In this document: positions 1-8,448 of the stretch, in pieces
Position numbering within the stretch: position 1 is the first letter of the stretch
How the letters are laid out: the number at the start of each line of letters is the position of its first letter
Source of the DNA: Prevotella sp. UBA6994
Lineage (GTDB): Bacteria > Bacteroidota > Bacteroidia > Bacteroidales > Bacteroidaceae
Direction of reading: 5' to 3'
Assembly: GCA_002449845.1 (NCBI GenBank)
Contig: DJXW01000019.1
Location: forward strand, 1-64,000
Length of the DNA stretch: 64,000 nucleotides
Notes under the pieces: generated by a model
The model's database searches: none
What the model was told of the DNA's origin: nothing
Seen by the model: only the letters and a program-made list of their open reading frames with translations
Program-made: the position numbers and the translations under genes

Positions 1-25
1 TTGAATTTTTAACGAACTATTGTTT

Positions 26-2191
26 ATGGCTATAGTAAAATTTATATCAGGTAAGAATTGCCTGGTTTTCATTGATATGGAACTCGCTGGTAAATTAACG
101 CCAAATTCTATGTTGAAGGTAACATTAGAGAGTGGTAGCTATCTTATACAAATCAAGGATGAGGTTGGTAATCTAATTAGGGAGTACGAATTGGGGATAA
201 AATCTTCAGATAATCAACTAATACAAAAGATAGATGAGCCAAAAAATAAGTTAGATGATATCATTGAGAATTTGAAAAACGACTCATCTTTGGTTTACCA
301 TTGTGGAAGAGCCTCTTTCTGCTATAATGGTCTGTATGGGTTTGTTGACAAGAAATTAAATGTCGTTATCCCTCCGATATATTATTCGGTAAATGAATTT
401 GCTGATGACAAGGCATTTGTCGTTCGTGATTTCCCTGAAGGGAGGAAGACCACAATGATTGATAGTGACGGGAATATGTTCTTCAATCGATGGTATGATT
501 ATATTGGGGAAGGCGATTCAAATATTCTTTTGGGAATAGATAATAGGATTATTGTTTATTCCAAAATTAAATTCGATAAGATAGCAGAATATTATAATGC
601 TGGTTATAATTTTAAACAGCCGATTATTCCTGTTTATATATTGGAGAATCGAGATGAGATGTATAGTTTTATCAACCCTAATGGTGATATTCTTCTTCCA
701 TTTGTATTTGATAAAGTTTGGAATGTAGATGATAATCTACAATCAAAGTTTTGGTATTACGGATTCATTGGATTAATCGATTATAAACATTCCTTAATTT
801 TTGACGTTTATGGACGCAAAATTGACTTTACCGAACCTATATTTGAAGAGAATGAAATTTATCTGCAAGGGCATACTGCGAACTATGAGCTTAGTGCTTG
901 TATTTATCCTGGACGGAAAGATGGTAAATGGATGTTAGGAATAGGAAAATATGGTGGAGCAGTGTGTGGGGTTGGTGATATTAACAATTTTGCAGAACTT
1001 ACTGATTTTAAGGAGATCGAATGTGATAGGATTCTATATATTGGCTATAACTGTTATGCGTATAGGTTAAAAGACAAGTGTGTTGTACATTACCTTTTTG
1101 ATGAAAAAGAATACATTTTTGAAGATAGCTATATAGTTCCAGTTATTGGAGATGACGAAGGTATATATTGTGCCCCAAATGATTACAGATTTTTAAAAAG
1201 AAAAAATGGGAAATATGGTATTGTGAATGAAAAAGGAGAAGAAATCTTACCTTGTATTTATGATTTGCCTAATCAAGGACTTGTTAGTCTTAATCCTATA
1301 GTCTTGCAGCTAAAAGGCAAGTACTCCCTTGTAAATTTGAATGATGGACAAATCTTTTTACCTTTTGAATATGATCAAATAAGCTGCAAACAGCTATTTA
1401 ATCCTGAATTGCTCTTATTTATTTTGTGCAAGGATAATAAATACTTAATATACAACCCCCAAAATAATTCTTTGACAGGAGATTATGAAAAATTAATCGT
1501 ATGCGGAAGAAACAACATTGTTAAGAGAAATGGTAATTATGGAATCATAGATGATAATGGAGTTGAAGTTATGCCAATTAGCTTTGACTTAATCGCTCCT
1601 ATCGGCCATGAGAGCAATAATGGTATGTATTATGGGAATGGAGTGATTATCAAAAACGGCGATTCATATGAATTGGGAGATGCTAATACTGGCAATATAT
1701 ACTCTGACTTTATTTTTGATGAAATTACATTGCTTTATAATTTTGGCGGAGTATGTTTGTATCTTGCAAGGAAAGATGATAAATTTGGATGTATTAACGA
1801 TAAAGGGGATATTTTTCTACCAATCGAATACGATGGAATAGAAACGATACCTAATTGTTGGGCTGACAATTTTATCATAAAAATTGGCGACTTCTATGCT
1901 CTTGGTGATATATTATCTAAAAAGGTATATACAGAAAATTTATTTGATGAAATATCTCTGTTAGGTCGTGGCTTATTCCGAGGAAAAAATATATATCTTG
2001 TAAAAAAAGGAAACAAATGTGGATGTATTAATAATAATGGGGAAATAATTCTTCCTATAAAATATGATAGCATTGAAACAAATACTGACCATCGGTGGCC
2101 ATGGGACGTTATCCTTTATAACGAAGATTCCATCATAAGATATAGTTTTGAGGAAAAGAGAGAATATTTTCCCCATACAATAGGTCTTTAA
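26..2191 (+). CDS. WG-repeat protein of unknown function
   Basis: Function not known. The first ~55 residues look like a small PEGA-type beta domain (FIDMELAGKLTP, then GSYLIQIKDE). The remainder is mostly degenerate WG-type repeats of the form G-x-[YFC]-G-x-[IV]-[ND]-x2-G-x3-[LM]-P-x2-[YF]-D; clear copies end in LPCIYD (~410), MPISFD (~515), LPIEYD (~600) and LPIKYD (~677). There is no signal peptide, so it is probably cytoplasmic. ATG 26 is preferred to the TTG two codons upstream. The stop lies one base before the next ATG, so the two genes are almost certainly co-transcribed. Both are markedly AT-rich compared with genes after 3.1 kb, which suggests acquired DNA. WG repeats are usually read as interaction surfaces; any role in defence is inferred from the neighbour only. 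Confidence 0.75.
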   Translation: MAIVKFISGKNCLVFIDMELAGKLTPNSMLKVTLESGSYLIQIKDEVGNLIREYELGIKSSDNQLIQKIDEPKNKLDDIIENLKNDSSLVYHCGRASFCYNGLYGFVDKKLNVVIPPIYYSVNEFADDKAFVVRDFPEGRKTTMIDSDGNMFFNRWYDYIGEGDSNILLGIDNRIIVYSKIKFDKIAEYYNAGYNFKQPIIPVYILENRDEMYSFINPNGDILLPFVFDKVWNVDDNLQSKFWYYGFIGLIDYKHSLIFDVYGRKIDFTEPIFEENEIYLQGHTANYELSACIYPGRKDGKWMLGIGKYGGAVCGVGDINNFAELTDFKEIECDRILYIGYNCYAYRLKDKCVVHYLFDEKEYIFEDSYIVPVIGDDEGIYCAPNDYRFLKRKNGKYGIVNEKGEEILPCIYDLPNQGLVSLNPIVLQLKGKYSLVNLNDGQIFLPFEYDQISCKQLFNPELLLFILCKDNKYLIYNPQNNSLTGDYEKLIVCGRNNIVKRNGNYGIIDDNGVEVMPISFDLIAPIGHESNNGMYYGNGVIIKNGDSYELGDANTGNIYSDFIFDEITLLYNFGGVCLYLARKDDKFGCINDKGDIFLPIEYDGIETIPNCWADNFIIKIGDFYALGDILSKKVYTENLFDEISLLGRGLFRGKNIYLVKKGNKCGCINNNGEIILPIKYDSIETNTDHRWPWDVILYNEDSIIRYSFEEKREYFPHTIGL

Positions 2192-2192
2192 T

Positions 2193-3044
2193 ATGAAAGT
2201 GAATTATAAAAACATATTACTTATCATACTTTTGCTTGCATCCTTTATCGGAATATTTGTAATTATCTGTTTGGGATTATATGAGAAAAAAGATGTGTCG
2301 TTTTGGTTAAGTTGTGTTAGTGTTTTTGTTGCAATAACCAATGCTATATTACTATTTATTACTTTAAAAAGTCAAGTTGAAGGAACGAATAATCAGAAAC
2401 AAGCATTTGAGCAAGAGCGCTTTGAGACAACTTTTTTCAATCTTCTAGAGAATCATAGAAATCTGACAGAAAAACTATCTAGTTCCGTAATGGTTCTCAA
2501 AAAGGATCTTCAGGTAGAAAGAATCAGATTAGAGGGACGTTCTTTTTTTAGTTTTGCTGTTAAGGAAATTACATATATACAAGAATCGCTCAAATCAAAG
2601 CACTATTCTGGACAATTTGATGAACAGTCAGATAGTAAAAGTATAGATGCAATAGAACAAAATCATGCATCCATTGATGCTGAGGGAATATTATATAAAG
2701 AATTGGAAAATAAGCTTATAGAGAATTACAATCACCACAGAATCAAATTTGCGAATTTGATATATAATATTTCCAAAGATGAATGGAACAAAATATACAA
2801 TTCAGATGATAAAGAAACGATTTCAGTTGATATTTTCTATAAGACTATGTTTCCTCAATATAATCACTATATCAGGAGTTTAAACAATTTGCTGGATTTT
2901 GCAAAGAGACGAGAAGGGGGATACTTGCATGTCATTACTTCTCAAATGTCGGAAGATGAACTATCTTATATCAATTATCATGCATTAATTGATAATCATT
3001 TCAAAGATATAAAGGATTCGATTTTACATGATAGATGTCAGTAG
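2193..3044 (+). CDS. Putative phage abortive infection membrane protein (putAbiC-like)
   Basis: Two N-terminal membrane helices (residues ~8-30 and ~37-57) are followed by a cytoplasmic helical domain. The segment FETTFFNLLENHRNLTEKL just after the second helix is the typical block of the putAbiC family (putative phage abortive infection protein); GRSFFSF, FPQYNHYIRSL and ITSQMSEDELSYINYHALI fit its later blocks. Members are proposed to act in abortive phage defence, but the mechanism is not established. The protein ends soon after the last conserved block, so the C-terminus may be slightly shortened. It starts one base after the WG-repeat gene and is equally AT-rich. Family assignment is from pattern recognition, not a search. 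Confidence 0.65.
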   Translation: MKVNYKNILLIILLLASFIGIFVIICLGLYEKKDVSFWLSCVSVFVAITNAILLFITLKSQVEGTNNQKQAFEQERFETTFFNLLENHRNLTEKLSSSVMVLKKDLQVERIRLEGRSFFSFAVKEITYIQESLKSKHYSGQFDEQSDSKSIDAIEQNHASIDAEGILYKELENKLIENYNHHRIKFANLIYNISKDEWNKIYNSDDKETISVDIFYKTMFPQYNHYIRSLNNLLDFAKRREGGYLHVITSQMSEDELSYINYHALIDNHFKDIKDSILHDRCQ

Positions 3045-3127
3045 GGAGTAGGAAGAATATAATGCCAGGATAAACCATAGTAGTAAAAGTTATGATTTGG
3101 ACATAGAAGAAGTTTGAGAATTAAGTG

Positions 3128-3135
3128 TAACTTTG
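3128..3135 (+). promoter_or_regulatory. Possible -7 element for the DUF1016 gene
   Basis: TAACTTTG matches the Bacteroidota -7 consensus TAnnTTTG and lies 17 bases upstream of the ATG at 3153. No -33 element with 19-21 base spacing is seen, so this is a weak call. Confidence 0.35.
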
Positions 3136-3152
3136 TAAACGAAACGAGATAT

Positions 3153-4367
3153 ATGGACAAAAAGAACAAAGAAATTGAAATCAATGAGCCACGCATGGTG
3201 AAATCGCATGACGTGAAGCTGGATGCAGAATATGTAGAATGGACAGCAGAGCTGAAGCATCGCTATCGTTCGGCACAGATAAAGGCTGCCGTCAAGGTGA
3301 ACGGTGAGAAACTGCTGTTCAACTGGCAAATGGGACGTGACTTGGTGCAGAAAAAAGCAGAGGAGCGTTGGGGTGCTGGCGTTGTGGAGCAGGTAAGCCT
3401 GGATATGCAGAAAGAGTTTCCCGAAAGCAAGAACTTTTCCGTCAGGAATCTGTGGTATATGAAACAGTGGTATCTGTTCTATACTGAAAACATGAAGAAA
3501 CTGAAACAGCTTGTTTCAGAATTATTGCCTTCAGAAGGGTACGAGCGTAAACTGGAGCATGAAAGTGAAGATGGAACACTAAAACTGAAACAGCCTGTTT
3601 CAGAATTTCCGTTGGCGTTTGCCTGTGTGCCTTGGGGGCATCATGTTCGTATTGTTCAACATTCCAAGACGATTGAGGAAGCTCTGTTTTATATAGGCTA
3701 TACCATCAAAGAAGGAATCAGCCGTGATACGCTTGAGAGAGTGATGAAAGATGACGTGTACAATAAGCGTGGGAAAGCACCCAATAACTTTCCGAAGCAC
3801 CTGACACCTCAACTGGCTGGGCTGGCGCGGCAGGTGATAAAAGAAAACTACGATTTCGGATTTGCGACAGTGAGCCATGAAACATACGATGAGAGTGAGT
3901 TGGAGGATGCTTTGCATGAAAACATCACAGCCTTGCTCCTCGAGCTCGGCAATGGTTTCGCATTTCTGGGGAGACAGAGGGAAATGCTTGTTGGTGGTAG
4001 AACCAGAAAGATTGACATGTTATTTTATCACATCCGCTTGCGCTGTTATATCGTCTGCGAGTTGAAGGCCAAGGCATTTGAACCAGAATTTGCAGGTAAA
4101 TTGAATTATTATGTGAATGCTGTTGATGAAGTTCTGAAACTACCAGATGATAATCCAACTATCGGACTTCTTATTTGCTCAAACATGAATAAGGCTGATG
4201 TCCAGTGGTCTTTCAAAGAAATTACAACTCCAATGGGAGTGGCTACCTATAACAATATCCGTATTAAGGATATGCTACCAACACAGGAGCAACTAAAGGA
4301 ACGTTTGGAACTGCTACAGAAGGAGATTAGAGCTACTAAGCGACTGATGAAAAAATCAAGTGAATGA
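3153..4367 (+). CDS. DUF1016 / PDDEXK nuclease domain protein (YhcG-like)
   Basis: The N-terminal DUF1016 domain is recognisable from FNWQMGRDLV, WGAGVVEQVS and FSVRNLWYMKQWY, then PWGHHVRIVQ. The C-terminal half (from ~residue 270) is a PDDEXK-type nuclease fold, with KIDMLFYH supplying the Asp and CELKAK the E-x-K. Proteins of this family are often found near restriction or other defence genes; the substrate is unknown. ATG 3153 is chosen over a TTG 13 codons upstream because the conserved domain starts well after it. The linker between the two domains carries two copies of a 19-base palindrome (3501-3519 and 3585-3603), which encode the near-repeat KLKQxVSE. GC content is normal, unlike the two genes before it. 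A strong terminator follows. Confidence 0.85.
   Translation: MDKKNKEIEINEPRMVKSHDVKLDAEYVEWTAELKHRYRSAQIKAAVKVNGEKLLFNWQMGRDLVQKKAEERWGAGVVEQVSLDMQKEFPESKNFSVRNLWYMKQWYLFYTENMKKLKQLVSELLPSEGYERKLEHESEDGTLKLKQPVSEFPLAFACVPWGHHVRIVQHSKTIEEALFYIGYTIKEGISRDTLERVMKDDVYNKRGKAPNNFPKHLTPQLAGLARQVIKENYDFGFATVSHETYDESELEDALHENITALLLELGNGFAFLGRQREMLVGGRTRKIDMLFYHIRLRCYIVCELKAKAFEPEFAGKLNYYVNAVDEVLKLPDDNPTIGLLICSNMNKADVQWSFKEITTPMGVATYNNIRIKDMLPTQEQLKERLELLQKEIRATKRLMKKSSE
3501..3603. repeat. Two copies of a 19-base palindrome inside the DUF1016 gene
   Basis: CTGAAACAGCTTGTTTCAG at 3501-3519 and CTGAAACAGCCTGTTTCAG at 3585-3603. The 8-base arms are perfect and identical between copies; only the central base differs. 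The copies are 84 bases apart (28 codons), so both are read in the same frame. Confidence 0.85.
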
Positions 4368-4410
4368 TTAGAAAAGCATTTGGAGGATTCAGAACAAATG
4401 CATAAGTTTG

Positions 4411-4462
4411 CACCCGATGATGAGTTATTAGCCATCCTATGGCTCATCATCGGGTGTTTTAT
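4411..4462 (+). terminator. Rho-independent terminator after the DUF1016 gene
   Basis: A perfect 14-bp stem (CACCCGATGATGAG 4411-4424 with CTCATCATCGGGTG 4443-4456), an 18-base loop, then TTTTAT. Confidence 0.85.
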
Positions 4463-4577
4463 CTTTCGTCCCTTAGGTTGCAAGTGAGCATAGCTTGAGC
4501 TGATACATTTTATAGCAGAACAAGGAGAATTCCCGCAATATCTTCCAAAGTTAGGAAAATAAGTGTAATCTATCTAT

Positions 4578-4956
4578 TTCTATGTCATATTCCCCGACAA
4601 AATGTTGTTCGGATTTTCTTGCGAAATAGAAATGGGAAGATGGAAATGTGGGTTGAATTGGACGAAAAATCGTGTTTTTCATCGTAACATAACGTGTTAC
4701 GCACGTAACTTTATGAGTTACGAGCGTAACTATATATGTTATTGCGCTAACTGAATATGTTATGAACACTCGAAAAAGTGGATTTTTTGACTCAAAAACA
4801 ACATTTTTGAATGATTGTCTAATACTGCTAATTTGTAAGTAGTTGATACTTAACGATATACAAAATAGTGAAAAATGAGCATATTTTCAACCAAGAATCA
4901 ATTGGTTTGAAAATATGCCCGTATTTTGGCACCTAAATTCAGAATTTACATGACAA
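4578..4956 (-). repeat. Dispersed ~380-bp non-coding repeat, copy 1
   Basis: The reverse complement aligns with copies 2 and 3. It begins TGTCATGTAAATTC (near 4956), then a hairpin at 4879-4918 (GCATATTTTCAA with TTGAAAATATGC), a variable middle, and four 19-base inverted repeats starting at 4683, 4704, 4725 and 4746 (exact 21-bp pitch). After these come a conserved GATGAAAAA block and a distal TCTATTTCGCAAGAAAATCC block. No protein with homology is encoded; the small reading frames through it are not conserved as proteins. The outer ends are approximate and no target duplication is visible. Confidence 0.85.
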
Positions 4957-5082
4957 AATTATCAAGAGGAGATTGATGCTTTTTCACGATGTCTTTTTGC
5001 TCTACAAATCTGAAAAGTGAAAGATGACGTAATAAAAAAATCAATCTATCGTTTAAAAAAACAAAAAAAGTGATTATTCCAT
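4957..5082. other. Intergenic spacer without recognised features
   Basis: AT-rich sequence between repeat copy 1 and the promoter box of the sigma-barrel gene. I see no gene, RNA or terminator in it. The 4463-4577 stretch on the other side of the repeat is likewise empty. Confidence 0.5.
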
Positions 5083-5119
5083 GCAGTCTTTTACGTGTTT
5101 TTAGGACTATATAGATAGA
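5083..5119 (+). promoter_or_regulatory. Duplicated upstream box A, probable ECF-type promoter
   Basis: The box runs from GCAGTCTTTT through TTTTTAGGACTATATAGATAGAG. A near-identical box lies at 6876-6916 before the next gene. Shared parts are ATGCAGTCTTTT, a T-rich spacer, then TTTTTAGGACTATATA. It does not match TAnnTTTG, which fits recognition by an alternative sigma factor, possibly the one encoded just downstream. Confidence 0.6.
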
Positions 5120-5134
5120 GGCATTTTGCTAACG

Positions 5135-6865
5135 ATGGATATTACGCAGTTGATAGAACGATGCAAGAAGGGAGACAGGGATGCTCTTGGCGAACTGTAT
5201 GAGGCATATTCTCCTCAGATGAGGAGCGTATGCCGACGCTACGTGAGCGATGAGCAAAGCTTGGATGATGTGTTGCATGATGCCTTCGTGATTATCCTCA
5301 CCTCTTTTGATAGGTTGCGTGACCCGCGACGGGCTGAACAATGGATGATGTCTATCGTAAGGAATGTGGCTTCCAAATTTAATGAGCACCAAAATCGTAT
5401 TCCCACAACGATACCTATAGAAGATGTCAATGAGTCAGAAGTGCCGGAGGAAGACCAAGATGTGAAGAAAGTGCGTGGTATTCCGCTTGAAGAGGTGATG
5501 CAGATGGTTGATAAGTTGCCGGAAGGTTATGGGCGCATCTTCCGCCTTTCTGTCTTTGAAGGAAAGTCGCATCGGGAGATAGCCATGATGATGGGTATAG
5601 AGCCACACTCTTCTTCCTCTCAGTTGGCAAGAGCCAAGAAGATGTTGAGAAGCATGGTGGCAAGTTACTGGGCCATGATCCTGTTGTTAACCATTCCGCT
5701 TGCTATGCTCCTTTTCAGGAAAGGGAATACCGTCATGGAAGATAACCCCATGACAGCCAAACAAACAGAAAAAACAAGTAATGAGCCAAAGGCAGAAGAG
5801 AATGGCTCTGCAAATAATCCACCCATCAAGAATGTTCAGACAACAACTGTCAAGTCACTATTGCGACAGTTGTTGACATATAACACCGATACCCTTACCA
5901 AAGATACCCATGTTTCAGAAACCGTAGTCGTAAACGATACGTTGGGCAATCAGATGGCAGAGCAACAGCAGACAGATACGTTGCCATTCAAGAAAGAAGA
6001 CCAACCCAATAAGACATTGCCGTCAATAGACGAAAACCTACTGGCTGAGGGATGGGAAAAGAAGAAGGATGAGATACGAAAATGGTCGGTGGATCTGGCA
6101 TATACGGCACCATACGATAAGGACAACTTGTCCAATCTGCCATATAGTTATCGTCCCTCCCGACCAGATGGAATGATGGATAGTCCGTTGCCCCCAGGTG
6201 TTCCAACTATTTCCAGACCTTCGTCTATAGAAAACTGGAGCGATTACGTATCTTATCTGAACGATTTCCCGGACGATGTAAATAACAAGGTAGGAGAGGC
6301 GATAAAACAGATAGCGTTGAGTAATGCCAACCAGCCAGGAGAGGATAAGATTCTTCGTACAGGCCATCACGCAATGCCCATGACTTGGTCGTTGGCTCTG
6401 AAGTACCGATTAGACAAGCGTTGGGGTGTGGAGACAGGACTGAACTATAGCAAACTGAAGTCAGAGTTTGAGATGGGCTCAAACGGTAATACCATCAACG
6501 AACTTCAAACAATACATTACGTAGGTGTGCCATTGAAAGGCATTTACCATTTCTATGATACGCGAAAATGGGGCGTGTATGGAGCGGCAGGAATGATGAT
6601 GGAGGTTCCCGTACATTCGTCTTTGTACACGGATTATTATGTACTTGGCAAGAAAGAGGTGAGCGAAAAAACTTCCATTCATGCACCTTGGCAATGGTCA
6701 ACAACCATTGGCTTGGGCTTGCAATATCATCTCACGCCTCATGTGGGTGTATTTGCGGAACCCAGCTTGCAATATTTTATCCCCACGGGTAGTAGTATTG
6801 AGACTTATCGACATGAACATCCCTTCATTTTTACGGTTCCTTTAGGAATTAGACTCACTTGGTGA
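5135..6865 (+). CDS. ECF sigma factor fused to a membrane helix and C-terminal outer-membrane beta-barrel
   Basis: Residues ~8-75 are sigma-70 region 2 (LGELYEAYSPQMRSVCRRYV, SLDDVLHDAFVIILTSF) and ~115-175 region 4 (LPEGYGRIFRLSVFEGKS, HREIAMMMGI). A single membrane helix follows (~180-194, AMILLLTIPLAMLLF). Next is a ~215-residue Gln/Thr/Asp-rich linker that should lie in the periplasm. Residues ~413-576 form a small beta-barrel of alternating strands ending PLGIRLTW, a typical terminal strand for BAM-dependent insertion. So one polypeptide appears to run from RNA polymerase to the outer membrane. Release by proteolysis would be a logical control step (inference). Box A just upstream and box B before the next gene suggest autoregulation and a linked lipoprotein target. 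ATG 5135 is preferred over TTG 5126. Confidence 0.85.
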   Translation: MDITQLIERCKKGDRDALGELYEAYSPQMRSVCRRYVSDEQSLDDVLHDAFVIILTSFDRLRDPRRAEQWMMSIVRNVASKFNEHQNRIPTTIPIEDVNESEVPEEDQDVKKVRGIPLEEVMQMVDKLPEGYGRIFRLSVFEGKSHREIAMMMGIEPHSSSSQLARAKKMLRSMVASYWAMILLLTIPLAMLLFRKGNTVMEDNPMTAKQTEKTSNEPKAEENGSANNPPIKNVQTTTVKSLLRQLLTYNTDTLTKDTHVSETVVVNDTLGNQMAEQQQTDTLPFKKEDQPNKTLPSIDENLLAEGWEKKKDEIRKWSVDLAYTAPYDKDNLSNLPYSYRPSRPDGMMDSPLPPGVPTISRPSSIENWSDYVSYLNDFPDDVNNKVGEAIKQIALSNANQPGEDKILRTGHHAMPMTWSLALKYRLDKRWGVETGLNYSKLKSEFEMGSNGNTINELQTIHYVGVPLKGIYHFYDTRKWGVYGAAGMMMEVPVHSSLYTDYYVLGKKEVSEKTSIHAPWQWSTTIGLGLQYHLTPHVGVFAEPSLQYFIPTGSSIETYRHEHPFIFTVPLGIRLTW

Positions 6866-6875
6866 GGAAAATGAT

Positions 6876-6916
6876 GCAGTCTTTTTCATTTTTTAGGACT
6901 ATATAAATAGATAGAC
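6876..6916 (+). promoter_or_regulatory. Duplicated upstream box B, before the lipoprotein gene
   Basis: GCAGTCTTTTTC, T-run, TTTTTTAGGACTATATAAATAGA. It is the same box as at 5083-5119, one base shorter in the spacer. It begins about ten bases after the stop of the sigma-barrel gene, so the lipoprotein gene has its own copy. Confidence 0.6.
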
Positions 6917-6963
6917 TATTCAAATAGGACTGAAATTACATTTATCAATAAAACAAAAAGAAT

Positions 6964-7515
6964 ATGAAAAAGCAAAATGAAAAAAGGTGGATGATGGCGA
7001 TAGTCGTCGTTTGCATGGCAGTATTGGTGAACTCTTGTGGTCTTGATGGTTACGAAATGGAAAAACCGTTTACTACATGTCCTACAGAGAGAGGACTCGT
7101 AGCGTACACAACCAATGAGAAAGGTCAAGATGTAATCTTGTTTTCAGACAAGGATATTGTCTGGTTTGATGTCGATACACGAGAACTGCGCTTAAAGGAA
7201 ACGGAAGGTGAACCGATATACAAACGTCTCAATCCATTCCATCCAATTGAGTTTCGTACAAATAATAATAAGGTGGTGTTGGAAGTTAGCAGTTTTGTGG
7301 GAGCATGGGACAGTCGTGTCTTTGATAACTTGGTACTCATATATGGAAAGGTGAATGATGATGGGACGATAGATAAGCACTATTATCTCTGCGATTGTTA
7401 TCCGCAGCAATTGGCGAGCGATGAGCGGGTGAAAGCCAATATCCAAAAGAATGCAGCCCAATGGAAAGCCTTCGTCGATTATTTACAGATTCAAGGTAAG
7501 ATATTAATGAAATAA
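6964..7515 (+). CDS. Lipoprotein of unknown function, probable partner of the sigma-barrel protein
   Basis: The N-terminus has a basic region (KKQNEKRW), a hydrophobic stretch and a lipobox ending VNSC at residue ~25, so it is an exported lipoprotein. The mature part (~158 residues) matches no family I recognise. It contains KDIVWFDVDTRELRL and ends in an amphipathic stretch. It lies 98 bases after the sigma-barrel gene and is preceded by a copy of the same box, so it is probably controlled by that sigma factor. It could be a signal partner for the beta-barrel; this is inference from position only. Confidence 0.7.
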   Translation: MKKQNEKRWMMAIVVVCMAVLVNSCGLDGYEMEKPFTTCPTERGLVAYTTNEKGQDVILFSDKDIVWFDVDTRELRLKETEGEPIYKRLNPFHPIEFRTNNNKVVLEVSSFVGAWDSRVFDNLVLIYGKVNDDGTIDKHYYLCDCYPQQLASDERVKANIQKNAAQWKAFVDYLQIQGKILMK

Positions 7516-7608
7516 GGAGAAAAGCATCTGCCGTATCGGAAAGAAACTCGTTTTAGGGGAAATCTGATAAAAGTTTGAAGGAATGTAGAAGAAATCAATC
7601 TTTTTTGT

Positions 7609-7616
7609 TATTTTTG
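7609..7616 (+). promoter_or_regulatory. -7 element upstream of rsmA
   Basis: TATTTTTG matches TAnnTTTG and lies 25 bases before the rsmA ATG. No clear -33 element is seen. Confidence 0.45.
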
Positions 7617-7641
7617 CAGAAACTTTGCAAAGTAGGGTTCC

Positions 7642-8436
7642 ATGAAACGCGTAAAACCGAAAAAGAATTTAGGGCAACATTTCTTGGTGGATTTGAACAT
7701 AGCCCGAAGGATTGCCGATACGGTAGATGCTTGTCCAGACATTCCCGTCCTTGAGATAGGACCGGGCATGGGAGTGCTCACGCAATATCTTGTCACAAAG
7801 GAAAGGGAGGTGAAAGCCGTGGAGATAGACAGGGAGAGCGTGGCTTATCTGCACGAAACCTTTCCGTCGTTGCAGGCAAACATTATCGGTGAAGACTTCC
7901 TACGAATGGATTTACGACAAGTTTTTGAAGGTAGGCAATTCGTGTTGACGGGCAATTATCCTTATGACATCAGTTCACAGATATTCTTCAAGATGTTGGA
8001 TAATCGAGACTTGATTCCTTGTTGCACGGGAATGATTCAGCGAGAAGTAGCTTTGCGCATGGCATCAGAGCCTGGAAACAAACAGTATGGAATCCTTTCG
8101 GTGCTGATACAGGCTTGGTATGATGTGGAATACTTGTTTACCGTTGATGAACACGTGTTTAATCCACCACCCAAGGTGAAGAGTGCCGTGATAAGGATGA
8201 AGCGCAACGACGTGACGGATTTAGGATGTGACGAGGTGTTGTTTAAGAGATTGGTGAAAGCCGTGTTTAACCAGCGCAGGAAGATGTTGCGTGTTTCTCT
8301 GCGTCAACTCTTCACCGACAAACCCGCCCGTCCCGCCTTTTACGAACAAGACATCATGACCCAAAGACCAGAACAAATAAGTATTTCACAATTTATAGAG
8401 TTGACCAATATTGTTCAGAGAGAAATGGAAGCGTGA
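7642..8436 (+). CDS. rsmA: 16S rRNA (adenine1518/1519-N6)-dimethyltransferase
   Basis: Uses SAM to dimethylate two adjacent adenines in the 3'-terminal hairpin of 16S rRNA, a late step in 30S maturation. The family start KPKKNLGQHFLVD is present, followed by the SAM-binding motif VLEIGPGMGVLT and the adenine-binding motif NYPY (LTGNYPYDISSQIFF). The C-terminal helical domain includes FNQRRKMLRVSLR. At 264 residues it has normal length. It is the first of a run of ribosome-related genes (rsmA, frr, rsgA); the next gene starts 12 bases later. Confidence 0.95.
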   Translation: MKRVKPKKNLGQHFLVDLNIARRIADTVDACPDIPVLEIGPGMGVLTQYLVTKEREVKAVEIDRESVAYLHETFPSLQANIIGEDFLRMDLRQVFEGRQFVLTGNYPYDISSQIFFKMLDNRDLIPCCTGMIQREVALRMASEPGNKQYGILSVLIQAWYDVEYLFTVDEHVFNPPPKVKSAVIRMKRNDVTDLGCDEVLFKRLVKAVFNQRRKMLRVSLRQLFTDKPARPAFYEQDIMTQRPEQISISQFIELTNIVQREMEA

Positions 8437-8448
8437 TTTTTTATAACT

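Noticed and set aside
4683..4764. Inverted-repeat arrays as integron attC sites
   Set aside because: No integrase, no attC core sites, and the units are too short and regularly phased.
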